Notes: a model not told the origin generated them from the sequence alone. A DNA stretch of 64,000 nt from Streptomyces sp. ASQP_92 (GCF_025399895.1 NZ_JAODUA010000001.1:248001-312000); one strand, 5' to 3'; counted from the first letter of the stretch, positions 1 through 8,933 are shown. Numbers and translations are program-made.

Positions 1-379
1 CGTCGATGAGCGCCGAGGTCGTCGGCCCCGCGCCCCGCGCCACCTGCTCCTCGATGCGTACGAGCCGGTCCCGCAGGTGCTCCAGCGCCGTGAGACGGGC
101 TTCGACGCTCTCGCGGTGGTCGCGCAGGACCCGGGTGGGGTCGACCCCCGAGTCCAGGCACACCGCGATGGTGTCGAGGCCGAGCCCCAGGCTGCGCAGG
201 GCGAGGACCTGGTACAGCCGCTCGATGTCGCTCCCGGTGTACTCGCGGTGCCCGCCGGCGGTGCGGCGGGACGGCGAGAGCAGACCGATGGTGTCCCAGT
301 GGTGCAGGGTGCGGACGGTGAGCCCGCACGCCTGCGCCAGGGGACCCACCTTCCACGTGGATTCGTCGGATTCGCTCAT
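1..379 (-). CDS. MerR-family transcriptional regulator (3' end cut by window edge)
   Basis: The first ~126 residues are visible; the gene runs off the left edge. The N-terminus (about residues 10-75) is a MerR winged helix: VGPLAQACGLTVRTLHHWD, then a wing ending in GGHREY, followed by the helix that leads into the dimerisation coiled coil (about residues 85-120). MerR proteins bind a dyad between unusually spaced -35 and -10 elements and twist the DNA on effector binding. A perfect dyad lies just upstream of the ATG, as expected for autoregulation. The effector domain is outside the window. The HHWD/GLL pattern is TipA-like, but that assignment is inference. The gene lies 68 bp downstream of bglC on the same strand. 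Confidence 0.88.
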   Translation of the reverse strand, partial: MSESDESTWKVGPLAQACGLTVRTLHHWDTIGLLSPSRRTAGGHREYTGSDIERLYQVLALRSLGLGLDTIAVCLDSGVDPTRVLRDHRESVEARLTALEHLRDRLVRIEEQVARGAGPTTSALID

Positions 380-392
380 GGGGTAACTGTGC

Positions 393-413
393 AACCTCAC
401 GCCGCGTGAGGTT
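393..413. promoter_or_regulatory. Perfect dyad upstream of the merR gene, probable autoregulatory operator
   Basis: Two 10-base arms, AACCTCACGC and GCGTGAGGTT, flank one central base. The dyad ends 14 bp before the MerR start codon. A TTGAAC hexamer (minus strand) overlaps its distal arm, as in MerR promoters where the operator fills a long -35/-10 spacer. The palindrome is seen directly; MerR binding is inferred from position. Confidence 0.65.
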
Positions 414-447
414 CAAGCCCGTCGCCCCCACTGCCGCGTCGCCCCGG

Positions 448-1851
448 TCACACCGCGGGCAGCTCGCCCGTCCGGGCCAGCTCGGCGTACCAGCGGGCGC
501 TCGACTTCGGGGTACGGGCCAGCGTCTCGTAGTCCACGTACACCGCCCCGAATCGCTTGCCGTACCCGTACGACCACTCGAAGTTGTCCATCAGGGACCA
601 GAGGTAGTAACCGCGCACATCGGCGCCCGCCTCCATCGCCCGGCGGACCGTCGCGAGGTGGTCGTACAGATAGCGGATGCGGTCCGGGTCGTGCACCGAG
701 CCGTCGGGCCCCGGCTTGTCGTCGCAGGCCGCGCCGTTCTCGGTGACCAGGAGGGGCAGTCCGGGCGCCTCCTTGGTGTAGCGCAGCAGCAGGTCGTACA
801 GGCCCGACGCGTCGATGGTCCAGCCCATCGCGGTGCGCTCGCCCGGCGGCTGGTGGAAGGCGACCGAATCGGCTCCCGGCCAGGGCGAATGGGCGCTCGC
901 GCCATGCCCGTCGGCGCGGGGGGCGCCCGGCTCGGGCGCGGCCGCCGACACCAGGGAGGTCGTGTAGTAGTTGAGACCGAGCGCGTCCAGGGGCTGGTGG
1001 ATGGCGCCCAGGTCGCCGTCCCGCACGAAGGACCAGTCGGTGAGGGACGCGGTGTCCGCGAACAGCCGAGCCGGGTACGCCCCGTGCAGCATCGGCCCGT
1101 GGAAGACGCCGTTGGCGAGGTCGTCGATCCGGCGGACCGCCTCCAGGTCGGCCGGGTCCTGTGAACGGGGCCTGATGACGGCCGAGTTGAGGCTGACCGC
1201 GATCTGGTTGCGCGCGGGCATCGCGGAGCGCAGGGCCGAAGTGGCGAGCCCGTGCGCCAGGTTGAGGTGGTGGGCGGCGCTCAGGGAGGCGGCCGGCTCG
1301 GTGCGTCCCGGCGCGTGCACCCCGGAGGCGTACCCCAGGAAGGCGCTGCACCAGGGCTCGTTGAGGGTGGTCCACCGCTCGACCCGGTCGCCGAGCGCGG
1401 CCCCGACGAGCGTGGCGTACTCCGCGAATCGCAGCGCGGTGTCGCGGGCCGGCCAGCCGCCGGCGTCCTCCAGCTCCTGCGGCAGGTCCCAGTGGTAGAG
1501 GGTGAGCGCGGGCGTGATGTCGTGGTCGAGCAGCTCGTCGACCAGACGCCGGTAGAAGTCGAGGCCGAGCTGGACGGCGGGCCCGCGCCCGGTGGGCTGC
1601 ACCCGCGACCACGACACCGAGAAGCGGTACGAGGTGATGCCCAGCTCCGCCATCAGCGCGACGTCCTCGCGCATCCGGTGGTAGTGGTCCACCGCCAGGT
1701 CGCCGGTGTCGCCGTCGGCGGTCCGGCCCGGGGTGTGGCTGAAGGTGTCCCAGATCGAGGGGGTGCGGCCGTCCTCGGCCGTCGCCCCCTCGATCTGGTA
1801 GGCGGAGGTGGCGGCGCCCCAGAGGAACCCGGGCGGAAAGCGGTCGGACAT
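448..1851 (-). CDS. bglC: GH1 beta-glucosidase (cellobiose hydrolysis), BglC-like
   Basis: 467 residues, the usual size of bacterial family 1 glycosidases. The N-terminal signature [15 protein letters not shown] is present. The acid/base is Glu165 in TLNEPW and the nucleophile is Glu371 in VTENGAA. There is no signal peptide, so it acts in the cytoplasm, splitting imported cellobiose and cello-oligosaccharides into glucose. It is the last gene of the ceb transport cluster, 63 bp after cebG. The gene order cebE-cebF-cebG-bglC next to cebR is the classic Streptomyces arrangement. I saw no second good CebR box before it, so it is probably read through from cebEFG. Confidence 0.93.
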   Translation of the reverse strand: MSDRFPPGFLWGAATSAYQIEGATAEDGRTPSIWDTFSHTPGRTADGDTGDLAVDHYHRMREDVALMAELGITSYRFSVSWSRVQPTGRGPAVQLGLDFYRRLVDELLDHDITPALTLYHWDLPQELEDAGGWPARDTALRFAEYATLVGAALGDRVERWTTLNEPWCSAFLGYASGVHAPGRTEPAASLSAAHHLNLAHGLATSALRSAMPARNQIAVSLNSAVIRPRSQDPADLEAVRRIDDLANGVFHGPMLHGAYPARLFADTASLTDWSFVRDGDLGAIHQPLDALGLNYYTTSLVSAAAPEPGAPRADGHGASAHSPWPGADSVAFHQPPGERTAMGWTIDASGLYDLLLRYTKEAPGLPLLVTENGAACDDKPGPDGSVHDPDRIRYLYDHLATVRRAMEAGADVRGYYLWSLMDNFEWSYGYGKRFGAVYVDYETLARTPKSSARWYAELARTGELPAV

Positions 1852-1914
1852 ACGACACTCCCAACGAGCAGAGGAATAAGGGGGGTTGACGACCTGTTCG
1901 CCTTCTGGAGCCGC

Positions 1915-2757
1915 TCAGCCCTTGACCGCGCCCTGCATGATGCCGCCCACGATCTGCCGTCCGAACAGGACGAACGCGAGCAGCAGCGGGAGCGTGCCGA
2001 GCAGGGCGCCGGCCATGATCACCGACTGGTCGGGGATGTAGCCGCGGCCGAGGCCGGTGAGCGCCACCTGGACGGTGGGGCTGCCGTTCTGGGTCAGCGC
2101 GATGATCGGCCAGAAGAAGTCGTTCCAGGCCATCACGAACGTCAGCATCCCGAGCACCGCCATCGCCGGCCGGGCCACCGGGAACACGATGTGCCACACC
2201 ACCCGCCAGCTGCTCGCCCCGTCCACCCGGGCGGCCTCGACCAGCTCGGTGGGCAGCGCCTCCACGAGGTACTGCCGCATGAAGAACACCCCGAACGCGC
2301 TGACCAGGGTGGGCAGGATGACGGCCTGGAGCTGGTCGGTCCAGGACAGCTTGGCGACCATCATGTACAGCGGTACGACACTGAGCTGCGGCGGCACCAT
2401 CATCGTGCCGATCACCAGGAGCAGCAGCAGGTTCTTGAAGCGGAAGCGCAGCTTGGCGAAGGCGAAGCCGGCCAGGGTGGAGAAGAACACCGTGCCCGCC
2501 GCGATGGACCCGGCCACGATCGTCGTGTTGAGCAGGGCCGTGCCCATGTTGGCGTCGGTCCAGGCGATCTGGAGGTTCTTGAACAGGTTCCCCCCGAACC
2601 AGAACGGCGGGGGTGTCTGCGCGAGCCGGGTGTTGGTGCGGGAGGCGGCGACCGCCGTCCAGACCAGCGGGAACAGCGATCCCGCGGTGAACACGATCAG
2701 TACCGCGTAGGTGAGGCGGCCGCCGTACAGCTGGCGGCCGGCGCGCTGGGCCCTCAA
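1915..2757 (-). CDS. cebG: Cellobiose/cellotriose ABC transporter permease CebG (MalG type)
   Basis: 280 residues with about six membrane helices. The cytoplasmic EAA loop, VEAARVDGASSWRVVWHIVF, docks the ATPase subunit. The N-terminal half has the MalG-like loop after the first helix. The start is TTG, overlapping the cebF stop codon (TTGA), which indicates translational coupling. No ATPase gene is in the cluster. In Streptomyces such importers borrow the shared ATPase MsiK encoded elsewhere, which is family knowledge rather than something seen here. The substrate is assigned from the adjacent CebR box, BglC and gene order. Confidence 0.9.
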   Translation of the reverse strand: MRAQRAGRQLYGGRLTYAVLIVFTAGSLFPLVWTAVAASRTNTRLAQTPPPFWFGGNLFKNLQIAWTDANMGTALLNTTIVAGSIAAGTVFFSTLAGFAFAKLRFRFKNLLLLLVIGTMMVPPQLSVVPLYMMVAKLSWTDQLQAVILPTLVSAFGVFFMRQYLVEALPTELVEAARVDGASSWRVVWHIVFPVARPAMAVLGMLTFVMAWNDFFWPIIALTQNGSPTVQVALTGLGRGYIPDQSVIMAGALLGTLPLLLAFVLFGRQIVGGIMQGAVKG

Positions 2758-3749
2758 CTCGTCATCCCCTTACGCAAGGTGCGGGAGACGATCCAGTTCA
2801 CCGCGCCGATGAGGAGCAGGATCAGGAACATCGCCCACGCGATCGCCGAGGCCCGGCCCAGGTGCAGATTCACCCAGCCCTGTTCGTACAGGTAGAGGCC
2901 GAGCGTCTGGAACTGGTGGTCCGAGCCGCCGGTGGCGCCCGCGGCGCCGTTGAACAGGAGCGGCTCACCGAACAGCTGGGTCGCGCCGATGGTGGAGACG
3001 ACCGTGGTGAACAGGATCGTCGGCCGCAGCGCGGGGATCGTCACATGGCGGAACTGCTGCCAGCGCGAGGCGCCGTCCAGGGCGGCCGACTCGTACAGAT
3101 CGACGGGCACCGCCTGCATCGCGGCGAGATAGATCAGCGCGTTGTAGCCGGTCCACCGCCAGATGACGATGGTGGAGACCGCGAGCTGGGAGGTCCAGCT
3201 CCCGTTCTGCCAGTCCACGGGGTCGAACCCGACGAGCCCGAGCGCCCAGTTGATCATTCCGTAGTCGCGCCCGAAGAGCAGCACGAACACCAGGGTCGCC
3301 GCCGCCACGCTGGTGGCGTACGGGGTGAGCACGGCGACCCGGAAGAACATCGAGGCGCGCAGCTTGTAGTTGAGCAGGTGCGCGATGCCGAGCGCGACGA
3401 GCAGCTGGGGCACCGTGGACAGCACCCCGATGGTGAAGGTGTTGCGCAGCGCGTTCCAGAAGAAGTCGTCCGAAAGCAGCCGCGAGAAGTTCCGCAGACC
3501 CACCCACGTCATGTCGTCGGGCGCGGTCAGCTCGACCTGGTGCAGCGAGGCCCAGCCGGTGTAGAGCAGCGGGAAGAGGCCGAAGGCCGCGAAGAACACG
3601 AAGAACGGGGCGATCAGCGCGTACGGGCTCCAGCGCATGTCCCGCCGGTAGCGGCGGCTGCGGCGCTCCTCGGCGCGGGCCCGGGCGGGGGCCGTGCCCT
3701 CCTGCCCGGAACCGGGGGAGGGCACGGCGGTCGTGGCGTCGCTCGCCAT
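2754..3749 (-). CDS. cebF: Cellobiose/cellotriose ABC transporter permease CebF (MalF type)
   Basis: 331 residues from the ATG at 3749, which lies 2 bp after the cebE stop. A longer in-frame reading upstream is only the shadow of cebE. A charged N-terminal tail with a cluster of Arg/Glu residues precedes six membrane helices. The EAA loop is YESAALDGASRWQQFRHVTI. It pairs with CebG to form the channel of the sugar importer. The tight spacing to cebE and the overlap with cebG show a single operon. Confidence 0.91.
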   Translation of the reverse strand: MASDATTAVPSPGSGQEGTAPARARAEERRSRRYRRDMRWSPYALIAPFFVFFAAFGLFPLLYTGWASLHQVELTAPDDMTWVGLRNFSRLLSDDFFWNALRNTFTIGVLSTVPQLLVALGIAHLLNYKLRASMFFRVAVLTPYATSVAAATLVFVLLFGRDYGMINWALGLVGFDPVDWQNGSWTSQLAVSTIVIWRWTGYNALIYLAAMQAVPVDLYESAALDGASRWQQFRHVTIPALRPTILFTTVVSTIGATQLFGEPLLFNGAAGATGGSDHQFQTLGLYLYEQGWVNLHLGRASAIAWAMFLILLLIGAVNWIVSRTLRKGMTS

Positions 3750-3751
3750 CG

Positions 3752-5095
3752 TCACTGGTCCAGCGCGTTGTCGATCGCCTTCACCGCGGCCTCCCAGCCC
3801 TGCTGCGGCGACGTGCCCTTCTGGTCGACCTGGAGCATGCCGACGTCGGAGAGGTTCTGCTGGATGATCTGGTCCTTCGGGCCGAGGGTCTGCACCGGGG
3901 TTCCCTCGGCGGCCTTCGCGAAGATCTGGCCGATGGGGGCGCCGCCGAAGTAGGCGTGCTTGGCGTTGGCCACCGCGGGCAGCCCATAGGCGGCCTTGGC
4001 GCTCGGGAAGCTGCCGCGCTTCTCGAACAGGGTGGCCTGCTGGGCGGGCGCGGTCAGCCAGGCGGCCAGCTTGGCGGCCTCGGCCTTGTGCTTGCCGGCC
4101 GAGGGGACGGTCAGGAAGGAGCCGCCCCAGTTCGAGGGCTTGGGGGCGGCGGCCACGTCCCACTGGTCCTTGCCGGAGGCGCCCGCCTTGTCCTGGATAT
4201 AGCCGAGCATCCAGGCCGGGCAGGACACGGTGGCGAAGGAGGCGTTGGCGAAGCCCTGGTCCCATGTGGGCTGGAACTGCTGGAGTTTGGCGGTGAGCGC
4301 GCCGGTCGCGAACGCGGCGGCGGTGTCCCAGGCCTGCTTCACGGACGGATTGGTCTTGTAGACGACCTTGCCGTCACCGTCGTAGTACCGCGTGGCACTG
4401 GACCCGGTGATCGAGTTCAGCACCCCCGAGGCCGAGTCGACGAAAGCGGCGCCGGACGGCACCTTCGCCTTGTACTGGCGCCCGGCCTCCAGGTACTTGT
4501 TCCAGTCGCCCGCCCACAGCTTGCCCACGGCCTCGCGGTCGGTGGGCAGACCGGCCTTGGCGAACAGGTCCTTGCGGTAGCAGATGCCGGTGGGCCCGGT
4601 GTCGGTGCCGAGGGCCACCGTCTTGCCGTCCTTGGCGGTGGCCTCGGCCCACTTCCACGGCAGGAAGTCGTCCTTGTTCACCCCGGAGGTCTTGGACAGG
4701 TCCTCCAGCTTGCCGCTCTGGGTCGCGGTGACCTCGGCGATGTTGCTGACCTCGACGGCCTGGATGTCGGCGAGCCCGCTGCCGGAGCCGAGGTGGGTCA
4801 GGAGCTGGGGGTAGTAGTTCTCGTTCCGCTCTATCGAGGTCTGCTTGATCTCGATGTCGGGGTGGAGCTTCATGTACGCGTCGTAGAGCCCGGCCTCCTT
4901 CAGGCCGAAGGCGCCGAAGACGCCGACGGTGAGCGTGGTCTTCGCACCGCCCCCGCCTCCGCCGCCACCCGCCGGTGAGCCGTCCGCCGACGGGGACTTG
5001 CCGTCGTCGGCGCATCCGGCGAGCAGCCCGGTGCCGAGCGCGGCCACCGCGACGAAAGCCGCCAGCCGTCTGGACATACGTGTACGCGTGCGCAT
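3752..5095 (-). CDS. cebE: Cellobiose/cellotriose-binding lipoprotein CebE
   Basis: 447 residues. The N-terminus has Arg residues, a hydrophobic core and the lipobox LLAGC with Cys28, so it is an anchored lipoprotein. A Gly/Ser-rich linker (about residues 35-50, including a run of eight Gly) leads to a family 1 solute-binding domain. It delivers cello-oligosaccharides to CebFG. An in-frame Met at residue 7 is an alternative start. It is the first gene of the operon; the CebR box lies about 88 bp upstream of the ATG. The paralogous maltose or xylobiose binders are alternatives, but the perfect CebR box, BglC and cebR make CebE the best call. Confidence 0.91.
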   Translation of the reverse strand: MRTRTRMSRRLAAFVAVAALGTGLLAGCADDGKSPSADGSPAGGGGGGGGAKTTLTVGVFGAFGLKEAGLYDAYMKLHPDIEIKQTSIERNENYYPQLLTHLGSGSGLADIQAVEVSNIAEVTATQSGKLEDLSKTSGVNKDDFLPWKWAEATAKDGKTVALGTDTGPTGICYRKDLFAKAGLPTDREAVGKLWAGDWNKYLEAGRQYKAKVPSGAAFVDSASGVLNSITGSSATRYYDGDGKVVYKTNPSVKQAWDTAAAFATGALTAKLQQFQPTWDQGFANASFATVSCPAWMLGYIQDKAGASGKDQWDVAAAPKPSNWGGSFLTVPSAGKHKAEAAKLAAWLTAPAQQATLFEKRGSFPSAKAAYGLPAVANAKHAYFGGAPIGQIFAKAAEGTPVQTLGPKDQIIQQNLSDVGMLQVDQKGTSPQQGWEAAVKAIDNALDQ

Positions 5096-5182
5096 GTGCT
5101 TCCTCCAACTGTCGTCCGGGCCAGGCGAGTTGACGCGAGGCGCGGGCGGAAGGGATGCGAAAGGTGTAGGGACCTACTACTG

Positions 5183-5196
5183 TGGGAGCGCTCCCA
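5183..5196. promoter_or_regulatory. CebR operator (CebR box) upstream of cebE
   Basis: The perfect 14-bp palindrome TGGGAGCGCTCCCA lies in the cebE-cebR divergent intergenic region. It matches the described CebR box exactly. CebR bound here represses cebEFG-bglC and is released by cellobiose/cellotriose. The position could also influence cebR itself. I saw no other full copy in the ceb cluster. Confidence 0.92.
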
Positions 5197-5326
5197 GCCG
5201 TGATGTGTTGAAGGGTCGCGGCTCCCTGTTGGACTGTCAAGGGACCGCGCAATGACTGGGGATGACGCTCCCGGTCCGGCGGGGGCTGTTATTTTCACCG
5301 GAGTTGCGCGAGTTGGGGAGGCAGAC

Positions 5327-6358
5327 GTGACAGCAGCTCGCACGGTCAGGGGTCGCAGCGCGGGGCGACCCACCCTCGAAGAAGTGGCGGCCAGGGCCGG
5401 AGTGGGCCGGGGCACGGTGTCCCGGGTCATCAACGGCTCACCCCGGGTCAGCGAGGAGACCCGCGCCGCCGTCGAGGCCGCCGTCGCCGAACTCGGCTAC
5501 GTACCCAACCGCGCGGCCCGGGCGCTCGCCGCCAACCGGACCGACGCGATCGCCCTGGTCGTCCCCGAGCCCGAGGCCCGCTTCTTCGCGGAGCCGTACT
5601 TCTCCGACATCGTGCGCGGGGTCGGCGCGGCGCTCGCCGACACCGAGATGCAGCTCCTGCTCACCCTGGTGGGCGGCGACCGCGAACGGCGCAGACTGGC
5701 CCAGTACTTGGCCTCCAACCGGGTGGACGGCGTCCTGCTGGTCTCCGTCCACGCCGACGATCCGCTCCCCGACCTCCTGGAACAGCTCGGCATCCCCGTC
5801 GTCATCAGCGGCCGGCGCTCCGAGGACGAACCGCTCGCCTCGGTCGACTCCGACAACTTCGAGGGCGCCCGCGCCGCCGTCGCCCATCTGCTGGCGCGCG
5901 GCCGGCGCGGCATAGCGACGATCACCGGCCCCCTCGACGTGTACGGCGCCCGCCGCCGCCTGGACGGCTACCGGGCGGCCCTCGCGGAGGCGGGCCTGCC
6001 CGCGCTGACCGCCCACGGGGACTTCACCGAGGAGGGCGGCCGCCGCGCGATGACCGAACTCCTGGAGCGCGCCCCCGACCTCGACGCGGTCTTCGCCGCG
6101 TCCGACGTGATGGCCTCGGGCGCCCGCCAGGTCCTGCGCGACCACGGCCGCCGCATCCCCGAGGACACCGCCCTGATCGGCTTCGACGACTCGTCCATAG
6201 CCCGCCACATGGACCCGCCGCTGACCAGCGTGCGCCAGCCGATCGAGGAGATGGGCCGTGCGATGGCGACCCTGCTCCTCACCGAGATATCCACCCCCGA
6301 ACCCACCCGCCCCCGCCTGGTGCTGCCCACGCAGCTGGTGGTGCGGGAGTCTTCGTAG
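5327..6358 (+). CDS. cebR: LacI-family repressor CebR
   Basis: 343 residues from the GTG at 5327, chosen because GGGGAGG stands 5 bp upstream. An in-frame ATG at 5252 would add 25 untypical residues. The LacI helix-turn-helix is near the N-terminus (TLEEVAARAGVGRGTVSRVI, hinge helix around RAARALAANR). It is followed by a periplasmic-binding-like effector domain. It represses the divergent cello-oligosaccharide operon through the box at 5183 and responds to the imported sugar. In plant-pathogenic streptomycetes the orthologue also gates toxin production. Confidence 0.93.
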   Translation: MTAARTVRGRSAGRPTLEEVAARAGVGRGTVSRVINGSPRVSEETRAAVEAAVAELGYVPNRAARALAANRTDAIALVVPEPEARFFAEPYFSDIVRGVGAALADTEMQLLLTLVGGDRERRRLAQYLASNRVDGVLLVSVHADDPLPDLLEQLGIPVVISGRRSEDEPLASVDSDNFEGARAAVAHLLARGRRGIATITGPLDVYGARRRLDGYRAALAEAGLPALTAHGDFTEEGGRRAMTELLERAPDLDAVFAASDVMASGARQVLRDHGRRIPEDTALIGFDDSSIARHMDPPLTSVRQPIEEMGRAMATLLLTEISTPEPTRPRLVLPTQLVVRESS

Positions 6359-6364
6359 GGCGCT

Positions 6365-6862
6365 TCACGACACGCCCCCCTCGTCGAGCGCCGCCGAGCC
6401 GGCCTCGATGAGCCCGAGGACCCGGTCCGGATCACAGAGCGCGCCGGGCGTCTCCATGGGGACGGCCCAGTAGCCGCCGTGACGCTCGTCCGGCCGGCGC
6501 CACTCGATGTGCGGTACGCCCAGGTAGGTGCCGAGGCCCAAGTACGTGGCGTACGGGCCGAGGCTCTGGACGGGCGGCGACGACGGCACCAGCACATAGA
6601 ACCGTCGCCCGCGCGGGTCGTGGATGACGGGGCCGTGCAGGGCGTCGCGCAGGAGGTTGTTCACGGTGGTGGTGTCTGTGCCTCGGGCAGTGGCGCACAC
6701 CAGCTCCTCGGCAACGCGCAGGGCCGAGAAGCGGCGCCCCAGTGCCAGGAGGGCGATGCCGCAGGCGGCCCACTCCTGGTGGGCGTTGCGGGGCCTGTTG
6801 AGACTCCCGGCCAGCCACGCGGCAACGGCCTCTCGCCGCACCGCTTCGGGCACGATGCTCAC
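6365..6862 (-). CDS. Hypothetical protein, downstream partner of a 91-aa protein
   Basis: 165 residues from the GTG at 6862, which overlaps the stop of the upstream gene (GTGA). I do not recognise the family. The N-terminal 60 residues are helical and Ala/Arg-rich (AVAAWLAGSLNRP, then ALLALGRRFSALRVAEELV). The C-terminal half carries FYVLVPSSPP and HIEWRRPDERHGGYWAVPME. It contains no membrane segment or signal peptide. It is translationally coupled to the 91-aa gene and lies back to back with the DUF6879/XRE genes, so a part in that regulatory cassette is plausible but unproven. Its 3' end stands only 6 bp from the convergent end of cebR. Confidence 0.75.
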   Translation of the reverse strand: MSIVPEAVRREAVAAWLAGSLNRPRNAHQEWAACGIALLALGRRFSALRVAEELVCATARGTDTTTVNNLLRDALHGPVIHDPRGRRFYVLVPSSPPVQSLGPYATYLGLGTYLGVPHIEWRRPDERHGGYWAVPMETPGALCDPDRVLGLIEAGSAALDEGGVS

Positions 6863-7134
6863 CACCGCTCCTGTCCGGGTGAGGCGGTGCGCGCCGACCC
6901 TGGCTCCAGAGCCATGTCGGCCTCGAGGGGTGTGTCGTGCGCCTGGCTGAGGAGGACCGCGAGGCGCAACGCGACGTCGGGGCGCACACGCCCGAGGTTG
7001 ACCAGACCCAGTGACGATCCGTCGTCGATCCCGAGCGAGGGGAGGACGAGCCCGGTGCGGGCCAGGGCGGCCTTCAGCGCTTCGACTGCCGTGCGAGGGC
7101 CGGCGTCCCGCTCGGCCGAATGGTTCGTACCCAT
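6859..7134 (-). CDS. Hypothetical 91-aa protein
   Basis: 91 residues from the ATG at 7134. I do not recognise a family. The segment TAVEALKAALARTGLVLPSL followed by GLVNLGRVRPDVALRLAVLL reads like two short helical hairpins with an amphipathic pattern. The C-terminus is disordered. It overlaps the 165-aa gene by 4 bp and is divergent from the DUF6879 gene across 171 bp. The pair occurs beside XRE/DUF6879 genes, a setting typical of Streptomyces accessory regulatory cassettes. Confidence 0.72.
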   Translation of the reverse strand: MGTNHSAERDAGPRTAVEALKAALARTGLVLPSLGIDDGSSLGLVNLGRVRPDVALRLAVLLSQAHDTPLEADMALEPGSARTASPGQERW

Positions 7135-7305
7135 GCACCGAAGGTAGGGCGGGGGAGTGCCTCGACTCCGGCCGAGTTGCTCGAAGTTTCTTGACCGCCG
7201 GGCGGAGTTGCGCGAAGTTATGCATGCGGGCCAAGTCAGTTGCGCGGAAAGGGAGTTGGGCTGCGCGATGCTTGCGGGATCGGTCCCCGACGAAAGGAAC
7301 TGATC

Positions 7306-8061
7306 ATGGCGCGACGGCTGCGCTTCAACGGCACCGGCAGTGGTGGCGGCTCCTGTCCCGCCGTGCACGAGGACCTGGACACCGGTGAGGTCATCGTGCA
7401 CGGCCCCCGGCTCACCGACCCCGACGACCTTGCCCAGCTCCAGCACCTGGACGAGGACGAGATCCCGATCGTGGTGCCGCGCAACACGCTGATGGACTTC
7501 GGCCCCAAGGCCCGGGACCCCGAGCCGCGCGTCCTCGACCCGGACACGTTTGCCCGGATGTTCGAGAACTTCCGGCACAGCGCCTGGCATCTGGAGATGC
7601 GCAAGGGCTATGCGGTGGACCGGGCCTGTGACACCTACGCCCAATTCGTCCGGGGCGAGGCCCTGAGCTGGGACGTGGACTCACCCTGGGCTCGTACCAT
7701 CGGCGCCAAGACGCGGGACGGCGCGTACGTGGGGCGTGTCCGCATCGTCGACGACCCGCCGACCGAGGGCCAGAGGTTCCTGCTGGCGTACGCGGAGCAC
7801 AACGCCGCGCTCGGCGAGGAAGTCCGGAACATGTGGCGCGCCGACGCCGAGCGTGCCAACCTCCCCGACGAGGACTTCTGGATCTTCGACTCCCACATCG
7901 TCGCGCTGTGCCTGTTCGATGACGACGACAACCTCACGGGAGTCGAGCTGATCACCGAACCGGCACGCGTCAACCAGTACAACCGGCTGCGTGACGTGGC
8001 ACAGCATTACGCCGTCCCGAACGAGCGATTCGTGGCTGAGCTGGCTGCGAAGGAGGGGTAA
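7306..8061 (+). CDS. DUF6879-family protein
   Basis: 251 residues from the ATG at 7306 (GAAAGGA upstream); an earlier in-frame start would add 22 residues without a ribosome site. The C-terminal ~165 residues fit DUF6879: a stretch around FRHSAWHLEMRKGYAVD, then ERNMW-like and FWIFDSHIVALCLFDD segments. The function is unknown. In Streptomyces it is normally encoded just before an XRE/DUF5753 regulator, as here with a 14-bp gap. The N-terminal ~80 residues (PAVHEDLDTGEVIVHGPRL) are an additional acidic region not usual for the shortest family members. Confidence 0.82.
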   Translation: MARRLRFNGTGSGGGSCPAVHEDLDTGEVIVHGPRLTDPDDLAQLQHLDEDEIPIVVPRNTLMDFGPKARDPEPRVLDPDTFARMFENFRHSAWHLEMRKGYAVDRACDTYAQFVRGEALSWDVDSPWARTIGAKTRDGAYVGRVRIVDDPPTEGQRFLLAYAEHNAALGEEVRNMWRADAERANLPDEDFWIFDSHIVALCLFDDDDNLTGVELITEPARVNQYNRLRDVAQHYAVPNERFVAELAAKEG

Positions 8062-8075
8062 GCAGGTGAGTACCG

Positions 8076-8933
8076 GTGAGCACGGACTATCAGAAGGCAC
8101 GTGAGGAGCTCGGGCTCAGGCTCCGGGAACTGCGCCTCACGGCGCCCGAAGGCCGGCTCACCGGTACGCGGCTCGCTGAACGGCTCGGATCGGGATGGAC
8201 CAAGGCCAAGATCAGCAAGCTGGAGAACGGCAAGCAGACGGCGACCGCCGAAGACCTGCGGGCGTGGGCGGCCGGAACGGGTCAGCCCGGCGCCGGTGAC
8301 GAACTGATCGCCCGGCTGCGGGGCTTCGAGTCCCACATCCGGTCGTGGCGTCGCCAACTGGCCGCAGGACACAGGCCGGTGCAGGACGCCGTCACCGTGG
8401 AGCACGACCGCACCCACACCTTGACCATCTGGGAGAACGTTCTGGTCCCCGGCATGGTGCAGATCCCCGAATACGCTCGCCACACCTTCAACCGGCACGC
8501 CGACCTGATGCGATCACCGCGCGACACCGAGGACGCCGTGCGCGCCCGGATCCAGCGGCAGGAAGGGCTGTACCGGCCGGGTCGCGTCTACCGGATCATG
8601 ATGTGGGAAGGCGCGTTGCGGTCCCTGGTCTGCCCACCGTCCGTGCTCGCCGCCCAACTGCACCACCTCGCCGGTGTCATCGGCCTGGACACCGTGGAAC
8701 TCGGCATCGTCCCCTTCGCGGCGCCGCTGAAGATCTGGCCGGGCAACAGCTTCTGGGTCTACGACGAGCGCCTCGTGGTGGTGGAGGACTGGCACGCCGA
8801 GCTGTGGATCGATGACGCCGACAGCGTCGCCACCTACCTCCGCGTGTGGCGAACGCTGCGCGAGTCCGCGGTCCACGGGACCGAGGCGCACCGGCTGATC
8901 GCCCGCGCCCAGAGCGCGCTGAACCAACCCTGA
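8076..8933 (+). CDS. XRE-family regulator with DUF5753 (with DUF6879 partner)
   Basis: 285 residues. An N-terminal XRE helix-turn-helix lies at about residues 8-60 (LRLTAPEGRLTGTRLAERLG, then KISKLENGKQTATAEDLRAW). It is followed by the DUF5753 sensor-like domain (about residues 95-275), with VPGMVQIPEYARHTF and a RIMMWEGALR segment. Such proteins act with small partner proteins (DUF397 or DUF6879) in development and antibiotic control. The GTG at 8076 is preceded by a GGAGGGG around 8052-8057. An operon with the upstream DUF6879 gene is implied, and a strong hairpin follows the stop by 45 bp. Confidence 0.88.
   Translation: MSTDYQKAREELGLRLRELRLTAPEGRLTGTRLAERLGSGWTKAKISKLENGKQTATAEDLRAWAAGTGQPGAGDELIARLRGFESHIRSWRRQLAAGHRPVQDAVTVEHDRTHTLTIWENVLVPGMVQIPEYARHTFNRHADLMRSPRDTEDAVRARIQRQEGLYRPGRVYRIMMWEGALRSLVCPPSVLAAQLHHLAGVIGLDTVELGIVPFAAPLKIWPGNSFWVYDERLVVVEDWHAELWIDDADSVATYLRVWRTLRESAVHGTEAHRLIARAQSALNQP

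Noticed and set aside
1852..1914. Second CebR box between cebG and bglC
   Set aside because: Only an imperfect stretch (CTGGAGCCGCTCAG) is present, with several mismatches to TGGGAGCGCTCCCA.
1252..2895. Long plus-strand open frame over bglC and cebG
   Set aside because: Low-complexity composition, no family motif, and two well-supported genes on the other strand.
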